Source of the DNA: Streptomyces sp. MUM 2J
GTDB lineage: Bacteria > Actinomycetota > Actinomycetes > Streptomycetales > Streptomycetaceae
Assembly: GCF_022414535.1 (NCBI RefSeq)
Contig: NZ_JADWYM010000045.1
Span: 1-53,922 of the forward strand
Length of the DNA stretch: 53,922 nucleotides
Direction: 5' to 3'
Part shown: positions 8,968-20,385 of the stretch, piece after piece
Numbering within the stretch: position 1 is the stretch's first letter
Layout of the letters: every line of letters begins with the position of its first letter
Program-made: the position numbers and the translations under genes
Notes under the pieces: model-generated
Databases searched by the model: none
What the model saw: only the letters and a program-made list of their open reading frames with translations
What the model was told of the DNA's origin: nothing

Positions 8968-10389
8968 GTGAGAGCCGCGCCCACGATCCTGCATCTCGAC
9001 ATGGACGCCTTCTTCGCCCAGGCGGAGCAGGCCTCCAAGCCGAGTCTGCGGGGGAAGGCCGTCGTGGTGGGTGGGATCGGTCCCCGCGGGGTCGTGGCGA
9101 CCGCCTCGTACGAGGCGCGGGTCTTCGGTGTGCATTCCGCCATGCCCACGGCCCAGGCGCGCCGGCTGGCGCCCCACGCCGCCTATCTCACACCGCGTGG
9201 CGGCTTCTACCGGTCGATCAGCGAACAGGTGATGGGGCTGCTGGGGCAGCTGTCGCCGTTGGTGGAGCCGTTGAGCCTGGACGAGGCGTTCGTCGATCTG
9301 GAGGCCGGGGGAGCGGCCTCGGACAGCACATCGGCGCGGCTGGTGGGGGTGCGGTTGCGCAGGGAGATCCGGGCGGTGACCGGACTGACCGGTTCCGTGG
9401 GCCTCGCCGGCTCCAAGATGCTGGCGAAGATCGCCTCCGAACAGGCCAAGCCGGACGGGCTGGTGCTGATCGAACCCGGGACCGAGCGGGCGCTGCTCGG
9501 GCCGATGTCCGTGCGGACCCTTCCGGGTGTGGGGCCGGCGACCGGGGACCACCTGCGGCGCGCCGGGATCGCCACGGTGGACGAGATCGTCGAGGCGGGC
9601 GAGGACGAACTGGTGCGCCTGCTGGGCAAGGCCCACGGGCACGGGGTGTACGCCATGGCGCTGGCGCGCGACGACCGGCCCGTGGTCGCCGAGCGGGAGG
9701 CGAAGTCGGTGTCGGTCGAGGACACCTACGACGTCGACATCCACGACCGGACGCGGATCGGGCTGGAGGTGCAGAGGCTCGCGGAGCGGTGCGTGCGCAG
9801 GCTGCGCCGCGCCGGTCTCTCGGGGCGCACGATCGTGCTGAAGGTGCGGCGCTACGACTTCTCCACGTTGACCCGCTCGGAGACGCTGCGCGGTCCCACC
9901 GACGACGTGGCGGTGGTGCGGGAGGCGGCGGCGCGTCTGCTGGACTCCGTGGACACCACGGGCGGTGTACGGCTGCTCGGCGTCGGCGTCAGCGGGCTCG
10001 CCGACTACACCCAGGAGGACCTGTTCGCGCAGGCCGCGGAGGCTGCGGACGCCGCGCGGGTGGCAGAGGCGGCGGAGACCCCGCCGCAGAACGCGGGGGG
10101 TGGTGAGGGGACCGGGGAGGACCGGCCGCCGGGGCCGGAGCGGGCGGCGCTCGTGGAGCGGCGGTGGTATCCGGGCCACGACGTGCGGCACGCCGCGTAC
10201 GGGCCCGGATGGGTGCAGGGCAGCGGGCTCGGCAGGGTCACCGTCCGCTTCGAGACGCCGTACTCCGGGCCGGGACGGGTGCGCACGTTCCGGGTCGACG
10301 ATCCCGACCTGGAACCGGCGGAGCCGCTGCCGCTCGTGCCGGCTCCGTCCGGCGGAGGAGGGGCCGCGGTGGACCGGACGCATGCCTGA
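8968..10389 (+). CDS. dinB: DNA polymerase IV (Y-family, translesion)
   Basis: This 473-residue Y-family polymerase has ILHLDMDAFFAQAEQ at the N-terminus, the PRGVVATASYEARVFGVHS nucleotide-binding segment and the catalytic LSLDEAFVDL. Helix-hairpin-helix and little-finger domains follow (about 180-345). QEDLF (about 351-355) resembles a beta-clamp-binding pentapeptide. After it comes a ~110-residue actinobacterial extension with a compact WYPGHDVRHA...YGPGWVQGSGLGRVTVRFE domain. The GTG at 8968 gives the canonical N-terminus. No LexA-type box is apparent upstream. Confidence 0.94.
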   Translation: MRAAPTILHLDMDAFFAQAEQASKPSLRGKAVVVGGIGPRGVVATASYEARVFGVHSAMPTAQARRLAPHAAYLTPRGGFYRSISEQVMGLLGQLSPLVEPLSLDEAFVDLEAGGAASDSTSARLVGVRLRREIRAVTGLTGSVGLAGSKMLAKIASEQAKPDGLVLIEPGTERALLGPMSVRTLPGVGPATGDHLRRAGIATVDEIVEAGEDELVRLLGKAHGHGVYAMALARDDRPVVAEREAKSVSVEDTYDVDIHDRTRIGLEVQRLAERCVRRLRRAGLSGRTIVLKVRRYDFSTLTRSETLRGPTDDVAVVREAAARLLDSVDTTGGVRLLGVGVSGLADYTQEDLFAQAAEAADAARVAEAAETPPQNAGGGEGTGEDRPPGPERAALVERRWYPGHDVRHAAYGPGWVQGSGLGRVTVRFETPYSGPGRVRTFRVDDPDLEPAEPLPLVPAPSGGGGAAVDRTHA

Positions 10390-10526
10390 GGGGCGGGGCC
10401 CTCCGTCCCGCGGGGCTCGCCTCTCCCGGCGCTTGCGGCACGGCACTGGGCCCCCGTGCACAGGCCCCTGTGCCCCCGTGCCCCGGTGCCGCGCCCGGAA
10501 CCGCCGCGCGGACGCGGCGATTCCGA

Positions 10527-10904
10527 TCAGGCGTCGGCGTCCTCCGTACCGGCGAGTCTGCCGAAGTCGCGGTCGGGCGGAGGGGGCGGCGCCGCGATGT
10601 CGAGGCCGTAGTGGTGGTACAGCTGGAGTTCCTGGTCGGGGGAGAGGTGACGGCCCACACCGAAGTCGGGTGCGTCCTTGATCAGGGCACGGTCGAAGGG
10701 GATGTGCAGGGTGCCCTCGATCAGCTCGCTGGGTTCCAGGGGGACGAAGGCGTCCCGGGAGAACAGGCCGGTGCGTATGGCGGCCCACTCCGGTACGCCG
10801 GTGGCGTCGTCGAGGTAGACCTCGTCAATGGTGCCGATCCTGACGCCGTTGCGATCGAACGCCTTGCGGCCTATCAGGTTGCGCGGATCGATGTCGGTCT
10901 GCAC
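10527..10904 (-). CDS. PRC-barrel domain protein
   Basis: This 125-residue protein has a PRC-barrel fold at residues ~8-85 (NLIGRKAFDRNGVRIGTIDEVYLDDATGVPEW...), then a polyproline segment and a charged C-terminus. PRC barrels occur in RNA processing and in uncharacterised soluble proteins; here the role is unknown. The GTG start is at 10904, with GGAGG 6-8 nt upstream on this strand. An open frame further upstream runs into the riboswitch region and is not used. The gene is divergent from gcvP. Confidence 0.85.
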   Translation of the reverse strand: MQTDIDPRNLIGRKAFDRNGVRIGTIDEVYLDDATGVPEWAAIRTGLFSRDAFVPLEPSELIEGTLHIPFDRALIKDAPDFGVGRHLSPDQELQLYHHYGLDIAAPPPPPDRDFGRLAGTEDADA

Positions 10905-11022
10905 GGTCCCTCCACTCGGTCGCAACTCATCCGTAAGCACTACAAAAGAGCACATTCGGGCGAGCGGCCACTCGAAGGCCCGTACGGTGGGGTCGCTGGT
11001 ACGCTGGCAGCGGCTGTTGACC

Positions 11023-11226
11023 CCGTGCGGGAGAGTCCTCCGGAGAGGTTCGCGGAGGCGCCGAAGGAGCAAATCCTCCCCGGAATCTCTCAGGCTCACG
11101 TACCGCACGGACGAGGTCACTCTGGAAAGCAGGGCGGGTGTCGACGGCTTCCGCTCTCACCGACGGTGAAAGCCGGGCGCCCTGGGGCGGCCCGGTGAAG
11201 CTCTCAGGTTGAGATGACAGAGGGGG
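11023..11226 (+). ncRNA. Tandem glycine riboswitch upstream of gcvP
   Basis: Two glycine aptamers lie in series. The first has GCGGGAGAGT (11027-11036), GCGCCGAAGGAGCAA (11058-11072) and CTCTCAGGC (11087-11095). The second has ACCGACGGTGAAAGCC (~11159-11174), CTCTCAGG (11201-11208) and the closing GACAGAGG (11216-11223). These are the conserved blocks of the gcvT-type element. It should sense glycine and raise expression of the glycine cleavage enzyme 66 nt downstream. No clear terminator lies between it and gcvP, so control may be translational. Confidence 0.95.
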
Positions 11227-11291
11227 AGGCCGTCCGGGCACCCGCGCCGTGGTGCCCCTCGAAGGTCGCGTCAGACCAGGAGGCCTCCGCA

Positions 11292-14177
<2,886 letters not shown>

Positions 14178-14187
14178 GCGACGCGTC

Positions 14188-14224
14188 GAAGGGGCCTCCG
14201 CCGGATACGGTCGGGGGCCCCTTC
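14188..14224 (+). terminator. Hairpin terminator between gcvP and the molbindin gene
   Basis: GAAGGGGCCTCCG (14188-14200) pairs with CGGGGGCCCCTTC (14212-14224), with one T-G wobble and an 11-nt loop. It lies between the convergent gcvP and molbindin genes and could serve both strands. Confidence 0.8.
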
Positions 14225-14231
14225 GTGCTGC

Positions 14232-14651
14232 TCAGAGGGTTGCGAGGGCGACCTCGGTCGCCTTGAACAGGGCCACGACGGCGGAGCCCTCGGCGAGGGC
14301 CAGGTCGTCGGCGGCGTCCCGGGTCACGGCCGCCGTCAGTTCGCCGCCGTCGACGGCGACCTTCACCGATGCCATGGCGGGGCCGGTGGCGATTCCGGTG
14401 ACGGTGCCGGGCAGGCGGTTGCGGATGGACAGGCCCTGGACCGGGCCGGTGGCCAGTGAGACCTCCGTCGACTTCACCAGGGCCCTCACGGAGGACCCCG
14501 GGGCGAGCCCGAGGTCCTCGACCGCCTCCTTCGTGATCGCGGCGGTGAGCTGCCCGCCGCCGGTGAGCGCGACGCGGACGGTCGCCATGGCCTCGCCGGA
14601 CGTCACGGTGGCGACCGTGCCGGCGAGCTGGTTGCGCATGCTCAGGGTCAT
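14232..14651 (-). CDS. Tandem-TOBE molybdenum-binding protein (molbindin/Mop)
   Basis: This 139-residue protein consists of two ~68-residue Mop/TOBE repeats: SMRNQLAGTVATVTSGEAMATV...VKSTEVSLAT, then SIRNRLPGTVTGIATGPAMASV...FKATEVALAT. Molbindins bind molybdate or tungstate oxyanions as oligomers and act as storage or buffering proteins. The ATG at 14651 has TACGGT 7 nt upstream on this strand and no ribosome site, so the gene is probably leaderless and separately transcribed. It lies 27 nt after modC. A GTG at 14660 is a less likely start. Confidence 0.88.
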   Translation of the reverse strand: MTLSMRNQLAGTVATVTSGEAMATVRVALTGGGQLTAAITKEAVEDLGLAPGSSVRALVKSTEVSLATGPVQGLSIRNRLPGTVTGIATGPAMASVKVAVDGGELTAAVTRDAADDLALAEGSAVVALFKATEVALATL

Positions 14652-14678
14652 GGCCGTCACCGTAGTGCCGGTGGCCGG

Positions 14679-15770
14679 TCAGGCCGGGTAGGCGTGGGTC
14701 TGCGTCGCCTTGACCGTCGCCCAGACCGGTGCACCCGGGTGCAGGTCCAGCTCGGCCGCGGCGGCCGTGGTCAGGTCCGCGGCGATCGGGAGCGCGCCGG
14801 TGAGGTCGGCGCGGATCTGGTCGCCGTGGATCTCCAGACCCTCGATCGCACAGTGCCACAGGTTGCGGGCGCTGGAGCCGGTGGGCCGGTCACGGTGCAG
14901 GGTCACGGCTCCCGGTGGGAACGCGACGAAGACCGGTCCGGTCAGCTCCTCCGCGGTGGTGATCTCGGATCCGGCGTCGAGCCGGACCGTGTGGCCCTCG
15001 GCCCGGCCCCGGTACAGGTTCAGGCCGACCAGCTGGGCGATGTAGTCGGTGCGCGGGTGGCGGGCGATGTCCGAGGGGGTGCCCTCCTGCACGACGCGGC
15101 CGTGTTCGACCACGACCAGCCGGTCGGCCAGGACCGTGGCGTCCAGCGGGTCGTGGGTGACCAGCACGGCGACAGCCTCGAACTCGGCGAGGTGCCGGCG
15201 GAGCTGGGCGCGGACCTCCAGCCGGGTGCGCGCGTCGAGCGCGGCCAGCGGCTCGTCGAGCAGGAGCAGGCGCGGCAGGGTGGCGAGCGCCCTGGCGAGG
15301 GCGACGCGCTGGGCCTGCCCGCCGGAGAGGTGGCGCGGCTTGACGCCGGAGTGACCGGCCAGGCCCATGCGGTCCAGCCACCCGGCGGCCCGGGCGCGGG
15401 CCTCGGCCTTGCCGGCGCCGCGGCAGCGCGGACCGAAGGCCACGTTGTCCAGGGCCGTCAGGTGCGGGAAGAGCAGGTAGTCCTGGAAGACGACGCCGAC
15501 CGGGCGGGCCTCGGGCGGTGTGCGGTCCAGCTCCGCGCCGTCCAGCCGCAGGTGACCGCCGGTGAGCGGGTCGAGGCCGGCCAGGGCGCGCAGCGCGGTG
15601 GTCTTGCCGGCGCCGTTCGGGCCGAGCAGGGCGACCACGTCGCCGGGGGCCGCGGTCAGGGACACGTCGAGGCGGAACGGGCCACGGTCGACGATCAGGT
15701 GGGCGTCGAGGCCGCCGTCCCGGGCGCCGTGCGGGGCCGGGGCGGAGGTGGTGGGCGTGGCGTCGGTCAT
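14679..15770 (-). CDS. modC: Molybdate ABC transporter ATP-binding protein
   Basis: This 363-residue ATPase has Walker A GPNGAGKTT (50-58), signature LSGGQAQRVALARAL, Walker B LLLLDEP and a C-terminal TOBE domain (about 295-363) for oxyanion sensing. It powers ModB for molybdate or tungstate import. The ATG at 15770 overlaps the modB stop by 4 nt (ATGA), so translation is coupled. The reading frame is open upstream inside modB, but homology starts at MTDATPTTS. Confidence 0.94.
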   Translation of the reverse strand: MTDATPTTSAPAPHGARDGGLDAHLIVDRGPFRLDVSLTAAPGDVVALLGPNGAGKTTALRALAGLDPLTGGHLRLDGAELDRTPPEARPVGVVFQDYLLFPHLTALDNVAFGPRCRGAGKAEARARAAGWLDRMGLAGHSGVKPRHLSGGQAQRVALARALATLPRLLLLDEPLAALDARTRLEVRAQLRRHLAEFEAVAVLVTHDPLDATVLADRLVVVEHGRVVQEGTPSDIARHPRTDYIAQLVGLNLYRGRAEGHTVRLDAGSEITTAEELTGPVFVAFPPGAVTLHRDRPTGSSARNLWHCAIEGLEIHGDQIRADLTGALPIAADLTTAAAAELDLHPGAPVWATVKATQTHAYPA

Positions 15771-16612
15771 GAGGGGTGTGTCCAGCGGTCCCGGAGCCCC
15801 GCGAGGACCGCGACGGAGACCGCCAGCAGGACCAGGCTCAGGGCGATGGCGGCGGCCGGGTCGTTCTGCAGCGCGAGGTAGACCGCGAGCGGCATGGTCT
15901 GGGTACGGCCGGGGAAGTTGCCCGCGAAGGTGATGGTCGCGCCGAACTCGCCCAGCGCGCGGGCCCAGGCCAGGACGGCGCCCGCGGCGACCCCCGGGGC
16001 GATCAAGGGCAGGGTGACCCGCCGGAACGCGGTGAAGCGGGAGGCCCCCAGGGTCTGCGCCGCCTCCTCGTACCGCCGGTCGGCGGCCCGCAGGGTGCCC
16101 TCGACGGTGATGACGAGGAACGGCATCGCCACGAACGTCTCGGCGAGGACGACGCCGGCCGTGGTGAACGGCAGGGTGACGCCGAACCAGGCGTCCAGCC
16201 ACCGGCCGATGATGCCGTTGCGGCCCAGGGCGAGCAGCAGGGCGACGCCGCCGACGACCGGGGGCAGGACGAGCGGCAACGTCACCAGGGCGCGGACCGG
16301 GCCGCGGCCGGGGAAGTCGGTGCGGGCCAGCAGCCAGGCGAGGGGGACGCCGAGTACGAGGCTGAGCGCGGTGGCGGAGGTCGCGCAGACCAGGGACAGC
16401 CTGAGCGCCTGCCACACCTCGGGGCTGGTCAGTTGCTCCGGCAGGCTGCTCCACGGGGCCCGGACCAGCAGGGCGGCCAGGGGCAGCACCAGGAACGCCA
16501 GTCCTGCCAGGGCGGGCAGCAGGAGCGGCAGCGGAACGCCGGTCCGGGCGCGACCGCGCCGCGGGCCGCTCCGGTGGACGTCCGCTGTGCCGGTCCTGAG
16601 GCGCGGCGTCAT
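15767..16612 (-). CDS. modB: Molybdate ABC transporter permease
   Basis: This 281-residue inner-membrane permease has about five or six transmembrane helices. Its EAAxxLGASRFTAFRRVTLPLIAPG segment is the cytoplasmic loop that contacts the ATPase. A short Arg-rich N-terminus precedes the first helix. It starts at ATG 16612, overlapping the modA stop by 4 nt, and its own stop overlaps modC. It forms the channel for molybdate delivered by ModA. Confidence 0.94.
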   Translation of the reverse strand: MTPRLRTGTADVHRSGPRRGRARTGVPLPLLLPALAGLAFLVLPLAALLVRAPWSSLPEQLTSPEVWQALRLSLVCATSATALSLVLGVPLAWLLARTDFPGRGPVRALVTLPLVLPPVVGGVALLLALGRNGIIGRWLDAWFGVTLPFTTAGVVLAETFVAMPFLVITVEGTLRAADRRYEEAAQTLGASRFTAFRRVTLPLIAPGVAAGAVLAWARALGEFGATITFAGNFPGRTQTMPLAVYLALQNDPAAAIALSLVLLAVSVAVLAGLRDRWTHPS

Positions 16613-17457
16613 GGCGTGCGGAACCCTGCGTCGGTCAGTACCTTCCGGCCGTCGGCGGACCGCACCAGGTCGATGAAGGCACGGGCCGCCGCGGCGTTGT
16701 CCCCGTTCTTCAGCGCGACGATCGGGTAGTCGTTGACGGCCCGCGCCGACTCGGCGAAGTCCACACCCCGCACCTTGGCACCCGCGGCTCTCACATCGGT
16801 CCGGTAGACGAGGGCGGCGTCCGCCTCCTTGAGCACGACCTTGTTCAGGGCGCCCTTGACGTCCTGCTCGTAGGAGACCGGGGTGAGCCGCACACCACCG
16901 GCGTCCAGGGCCTTTCGCGCGGCGGCGCCGCACGGCACGGACGTATCGCACAGGACGACCTTGAGGCCGGGCCGGGTCAGGTCCGTGAGGGAGGCGATCC
17001 GGTCGGGGTTGCCGGGCAGGGTGGCGATCTCCAGCTGGTTGCGCGCGAAGGTGACCGGGGCGCCGTCAGCGGCCCCCTCGTCCGTCACGACGGCCATCGT
17101 CCGGGTGCTGGCGGAGGCGAAGACGTCGGCCGGGGCACCGCCGGTGATGCCGGCGGCGAGGGTGTCGCTGCCGGCGAAGTCGAGGCTGACATGGGTGCCG
17201 GGGTGGGCCTTCTCGAACCGCGCGCCCAGCTCGGTGAAGCTCTCCTTCAGGGAGGCGGCCGCGAAGACGGTGACGGTGCCGGAGAGCTTCGCCGAAGCGG
17301 AGGACGGGCCCCGGGAGCCGGTGGCGGCGCCGTCCGCCCCCGACGTCCCGGACGAGCCGGAGCAGGCGCTCAGGGCCAGCAGCGCGGCGGCCGACACGGC
17401 GGTGAGCCCGGTGGGCCGGCGACGACGGCCGGTTCGTCGCGTGGGACGGGTCGTCAC
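16609..17457 (-). CDS. modA: Molybdate-binding lipoprotein
   Basis: This 282-residue extracellular solute-binding protein has an Arg-rich N-terminus, a hydrophobic stretch and a lipobox ending at C32 (LALSAC). A Ser/Gly-rich linker leads to the ModA fold (VTVFAAASLKESFTELG, then GSDTLAAGI and the ADVFASAS ligand loop). It captures molybdate or tungstate for ModBC. GTG 17457 follows AGGGAGTGG. Palindromic TCGCAT boxes upstream suggest repression by the neighbouring TOBE regulator. Confidence 0.94.
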   Translation of the reverse strand: MTTRPTRRTGRRRRPTGLTAVSAAALLALSACSGSSGTSGADGAATGSRGPSSASAKLSGTVTVFAAASLKESFTELGARFEKAHPGTHVSLDFAGSDTLAAGITGGAPADVFASASTRTMAVVTDEGAADGAPVTFARNQLEIATLPGNPDRIASLTDLTRPGLKVVLCDTSVPCGAAARKALDAGGVRLTPVSYEQDVKGALNKVVLKEADAALVYRTDVRAAGAKVRGVDFAESARAVNDYPIVALKNGDNAAAARAFIDLVRSADGRKVLTDAGFRTP

Positions 17458-17527
17458 GGGTCCACTCCCTCGGTGCTTCGGTGCGGGGCTCGGAGAACCC
17501 CTCCTGTGCGCCGATGATACTGCCGTA

Positions 17528-17592
17528 GATGCGAGGTGGAAGTCATCTGTCGCATCGCATGAGCGAAGTCCCGAGTCGCTGTGGGGTCGCAT
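17528..17592. promoter_or_regulatory. Repeated TCGCAT operator region upstream of modA
   Basis: GATGCGA (17528-17534) and TCGCATC (17550-17556) form an inverted repeat with a 15-nt spacer. Two further TCGCAT copies lie at 17555-17560 and 17587-17592. A -10-like CAGTAT for modA on the minus strand (17522-17517) adjoins them. The boxes lie between the TOBE regulator gene and modA, so they are candidate sites for that regulator. Assignment is by inference. Confidence 0.5.
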
Positions 17593-17621
17593 ATGAGTTC
17601 CGACGAGGAACGGGTCTCCGG

Positions 17622-18023
17622 TCAGGTCCTGTCGATGTGGACGTTCGTCGACTTCACGCGTGCCGTGGCCTCCACGCCGACCTCCAGCCCGAGCTCCTCC
17701 ACGGCCTCGCGGGTGAGCAGGGAGACCAGCCGGTGCGGGCCGGCCTGGATCTCGACCTGGGCGGCGACGTCGCCGAGCTTGATCGCGGTGACGATGCCGG
17801 GGAAGGCGTTGCGGACCGAGGTGTACGGCGCCACGTCCCCGTCGCCGCCGATGCCCGCCCGGGCGAGCTCGACCGAGAAGGCGGCGAGGTCCCGTCCGTC
17901 GATCAGCCGCCGTCCGCTGTCGTCGCGGTGGGTGGTCATCCGGCCGGCGTCCGCCCAGCGGCGCGCGGTGTCGGGGCTCACGCCGAGCAGCCGTGCTGCC
18001 TGGCCGATGGTGTAGGACTGCAT
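17622..18023 (-). CDS. Molybdate-responsive regulator, MerR-type HTH plus TOBE domain
   Basis: This 133-residue protein joins an excisionase/MerR-type helix-turn-helix (1-50, YTIGQAARLLGVSPDTARRWADAGR) to a single TOBE/Mop domain (about 68-133, SVRNAFPGIVTAIKLGDVAAQV). The architecture predicts a molybdate-sensing repressor distinct from the winged-helix ModE of E. coli. The ATG at 18023 has TATCGT 7 nt upstream and no ribosome site, so it is probably leaderless. It sits upstream of modABC in the same orientation. Confidence 0.9.
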   Translation of the reverse strand: MQSYTIGQAARLLGVSPDTARRWADAGRMTTHRDDSGRRLIDGRDLAAFSVELARAGIGGDGDVAPYTSVRNAFPGIVTAIKLGDVAAQVEIQAGPHRLVSLLTREAVEELGLEVGVEATARVKSTNVHIDRT

Positions 18024-18306
18024 GCCGGTCACGATAGGGGTGCGGCGGCCGGTCCCGCCGCCGGACCCGTCGGGCCGCGGGTTCGCGGGCGCGGGCGGCG
18101 ACGGGGACGCGTCTGCGGGGCGCGGGCACGGGGGCCGAGGCGCACACCCGCCCGGCCGTCCGCCTCGGCGTGCGGGGCCATGGACGGAACCCCCGGGCGC
18201 GAGGACACTCCGGGTGGCGGGCCGAACGCATCGGGCCGTCGGCCCCGGCCGGGGCCCGCCCGCCCCAACGAACCGTCCGCAGTCGCCCCAGCGCAGGAGG
18301 TGCCCG

Positions 18307-19095
18307 ATGAGTACGGCAACCGGGACACGGCGACCGTTCCGTCCCCCGCACCGGCTGTGGGTGGCCGGCCCGGCCGCACGGGACCGGCTCGCCCTGGTCG
18401 CCGGCCCGTTCGCGCCCTGCGCCGTGGCGGTCGCGCTGGTGCCGTTCCGCGATCCTTCCTTACGGACCCACGCCGCGTTGTTCCTGGTCGTGACCGTCGT
18501 CGCGGTCGCCATGCTGGGCAGCCGCACCGCGCAGGTGCCGACCGCGCTGGCGGCCGCCGCCTGCTTCGACGTCTTCCACACCCGCCCCTACGGCAGTTTC
18601 GGCATCTCCGCCCCCGCCGACGTCGAGACGACGCTGCTTCTGCTGGCCGTCGGGCTGATGGTCTCCCGGTTCACGGCCAGGGCACGGCGCCTGGAGGCGG
18701 GCACGGCCACCGGTGCCGGTTACCTCGCCCGCCTCCACGCGACCGCCGCCCTCGTGCACACGGCACGGCCGGCGGACACCGTGGTCGACCATGTCTGCGG
18801 GGAACTGGGCGAACTGCTCGGCCTGGTCGCCTGCCGCTTCGAGTACGGGACGCTGCTGGGCCGGCCGGCCCGGCTGGAGGCGGACGGCGTGGTCACGGTC
18901 GGGCGTCGGTCCTGGGACCTGGAGGCGCGGGGATGGCCCGGGGGCGAGATCGAGCTGCGTGTCTGGGGCAGCGGCCACTACCTCGGGCGTTTCATGCTGA
19001 CGCCGGGGACGGGGCCCGCGCCGACGCTCCAGGCCCGGTTGGTGGCGGTGACGCTGGCCGCTCAGACGGGAGCGGCGCTGGAGGCGGCCCGCTGA
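18307..19095 (+). CDS. DUF4118 (KdpD-type) membrane protein
   Basis: This 262-residue protein has several hydrophobic helices (about 28-48, 58-78, 82-98, 112-128) typical of the DUF4118 four-helix sensor segment, containing FDVFHTRPYGSFGI. A soluble GAF-like C-terminal region (about 140-262) follows. No histidine kinase or USP domain is present, so it is a stand-alone sensor-like module. The ATG at 18307 follows GGAGG. The intergenic DNA before it is about 280 bp and very GC-rich. Confidence 0.8.
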   Translation: MSTATGTRRPFRPPHRLWVAGPAARDRLALVAGPFAPCAVAVALVPFRDPSLRTHAALFLVVTVVAVAMLGSRTAQVPTALAAAACFDVFHTRPYGSFGISAPADVETTLLLLAVGLMVSRFTARARRLEAGTATGAGYLARLHATAALVHTARPADTVVDHVCGELGELLGLVACRFEYGTLLGRPARLEADGVVTVGRRSWDLEARGWPGGEIELRVWGSGHYLGRFMLTPGTGPAPTLQARLVAVTLAAQTGAALEAAR

Positions 19096-19228
19096 GGGGG
19101 CCGCTCGACGAACCGGCGGGGTGGGCGCCCCGGCGGTGTCGGAGGGCAGAGAGAGGGGCCGGTGCGCAGGTGTCGGCCGCGGCCGGCCCCGGTGGGGCGG
19201 TGGCGGCACGGGTGCCGCCGGGTGGTGC

Positions 19229-19435
19229 TCAGGCGGCCGTCATCACCTGTCCGGTGCCCAGCGGGCGGTGCGGGGCGATGACCTGGCCGTCCGGCAGGAG
19301 CTCACCGGTGTCCTCGAAGAGGAGCACGCCGTTGCACAGCAGGCTCCAGCCCTGCTCCGGGTGGTGCGCCATGAGGCGGGCCGACTCCCGGTCGGCGGAA
19401 TCGGCTGTCGGGCACGGTGGCTGGTGCTGGCACAT
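19229..19435 (-). CDS. Small conserved Streptomyces protein (DUF5999-like)
   Basis: This 68-residue protein begins MCQHQPPCPTADSADRE and contains HHPEQGWSLLCNGVLLFEDTGELLPDG and IAPHRP, a pattern I recognise from small conserved Streptomyces proteins. Two N-terminal cysteines and nearby histidines (C2, H4, C8) could bind a metal, but this is speculation. The ATG at 19435 was chosen from the conserved N-terminus; an upstream ATG at 19465 would add ten residues. Confidence 0.75.
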   Translation of the reverse strand: MCQHQPPCPTADSADRESARLMAHHPEQGWSLLCNGVLLFEDTGELLPDGQVIAPHRPLGTGQVMTAA

Positions 19436-19794
19436 GGGTGGGATCTTTCGCTCTGATGTGATCATGTCCGGGCCCCCGTAGATGACACGTTCGGTTGGAA
19501 TCCAGTGTTGCCCTACGGGCGTCGATCCGCAGGGATTTCACAGCACCGCTTCTCACAGAATGATGACGCATCACCCGGCCGGGCGGTTCAATTCAACTCG
19601 ACTATCACTTTGGGTGGTTGGCAGTGGCCCAGAGTGGCTGACGCACTCGGGGAATTCGACCCTCTGAGCGGACTGCCGCTCGGAGGAGCGGGATCCGGCG
19701 CGTAGATCGGGAAATGCCCGGCCGACGGCGCCGTGCCCCGCCGCCGCGAGTATGCGACGACGGGGCACGGAAGGAAAGGGGCTGGAGCGGATCT
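19436..19794. other. Intergenic region with terminator hairpin
   Basis: This 359-bp gap holds no convincing gene. CCGTGCCCCG (19731-19740) pairs with CGGGGCACGG (19761-19770), and the stem continues imperfectly through CG and CGC/GCG pairs. It lies just downstream of the minus-strand gene at 19795-20385 and is its likely terminator. The rest (19470-19680) is less GC-rich and may hold the promoter of the small gene at 19435. Confidence 0.6.
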
Positions 19795-20385
19795 TCAGGC
19801 GGGCGAGCCGAGCAGCGGGGTGGTCGCCGGGGTCACCCGGTGGGTGAGGACCGGGAGCAGGTCGGCGACGCGGTGCGGGCGGTCGGCGGAGATGCCGGGC
19901 GGGGCCGGTGCCAGCGGTACCAGCAGGTCGGAGGCGGCCGGGTGGCCGGCCGCGCCGTCGGCGGTGCAGTCGCCGTGCAGCCACAGGGTGAGCATGTACA
20001 GGCCGGGCACGGACAGCAGGCGCGGCTGGTAGGGCTGGGTCACGGACTCGGCCTGGCGCAGCGCCCGCTCGGTGGCGGCGACGTAGGGACCCTCGAAGAA
20101 GTGCGAGAAGGCCCAGCCGTCGGGGGTGAGCCGGGTCTCCGCCGCGGCCACCGCGCGGTCGCCGCAGCGGATCAGGAAGCGCCAGCCGACGAGCCGGGTG
20201 GCGGTGGCGCCTTCGGGGGTGGTGTGGTGCAGGACGTGCAGGGGGAGTGGCAGCTCGGGGACTGCGGGGTGCGGGGCTGAGCGCAGAGAGGGCGTCGGTG
20301 CCTCGCGGACCGCGGTGGGGGAACCGAGTGCCGTGAGGACGGAGCGCAGGGCGGGTGCGGGAGCCGGGGGGACATGCAGCGGCAT
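19795..20385 (-). CDS. Conserved hypothetical protein
   Basis: This 196-residue soluble protein has no signal peptide and no recognised domain. The visible order is a proline-rich start (1-15), a central region LHVLHHTTPEGATATRLVGWRFLIRC, an aromatic FSHFFEGPYVAATERAL segment, and a C-terminus LTHRVTPATTPLLG. Codon use is typical of the host. The ATG at 20385 follows AGAGG. It is monocistronic with a hairpin downstream. Function not assigned. Confidence 0.7.
   Translation of the reverse strand: MPLHVPPAPAPALRSVLTALGSPTAVREAPTPSLRSAPHPAVPELPLPLHVLHHTTPEGATATRLVGWRFLIRCGDRAVAAAETRLTPDGWAFSHFFEGPYVAATERALRQAESVTQPYQPRLLSVPGLYMLTLWLHGDCTADGAAGHPAASDLLVPLAPAPPGISADRPHRVADLLPVLTHRVTPATTPLLGSPA

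Noticed and set aside
15776..16729. Plus-strand frames opposite modB
   Set aside because: Antisense shadow with low-complexity composition.
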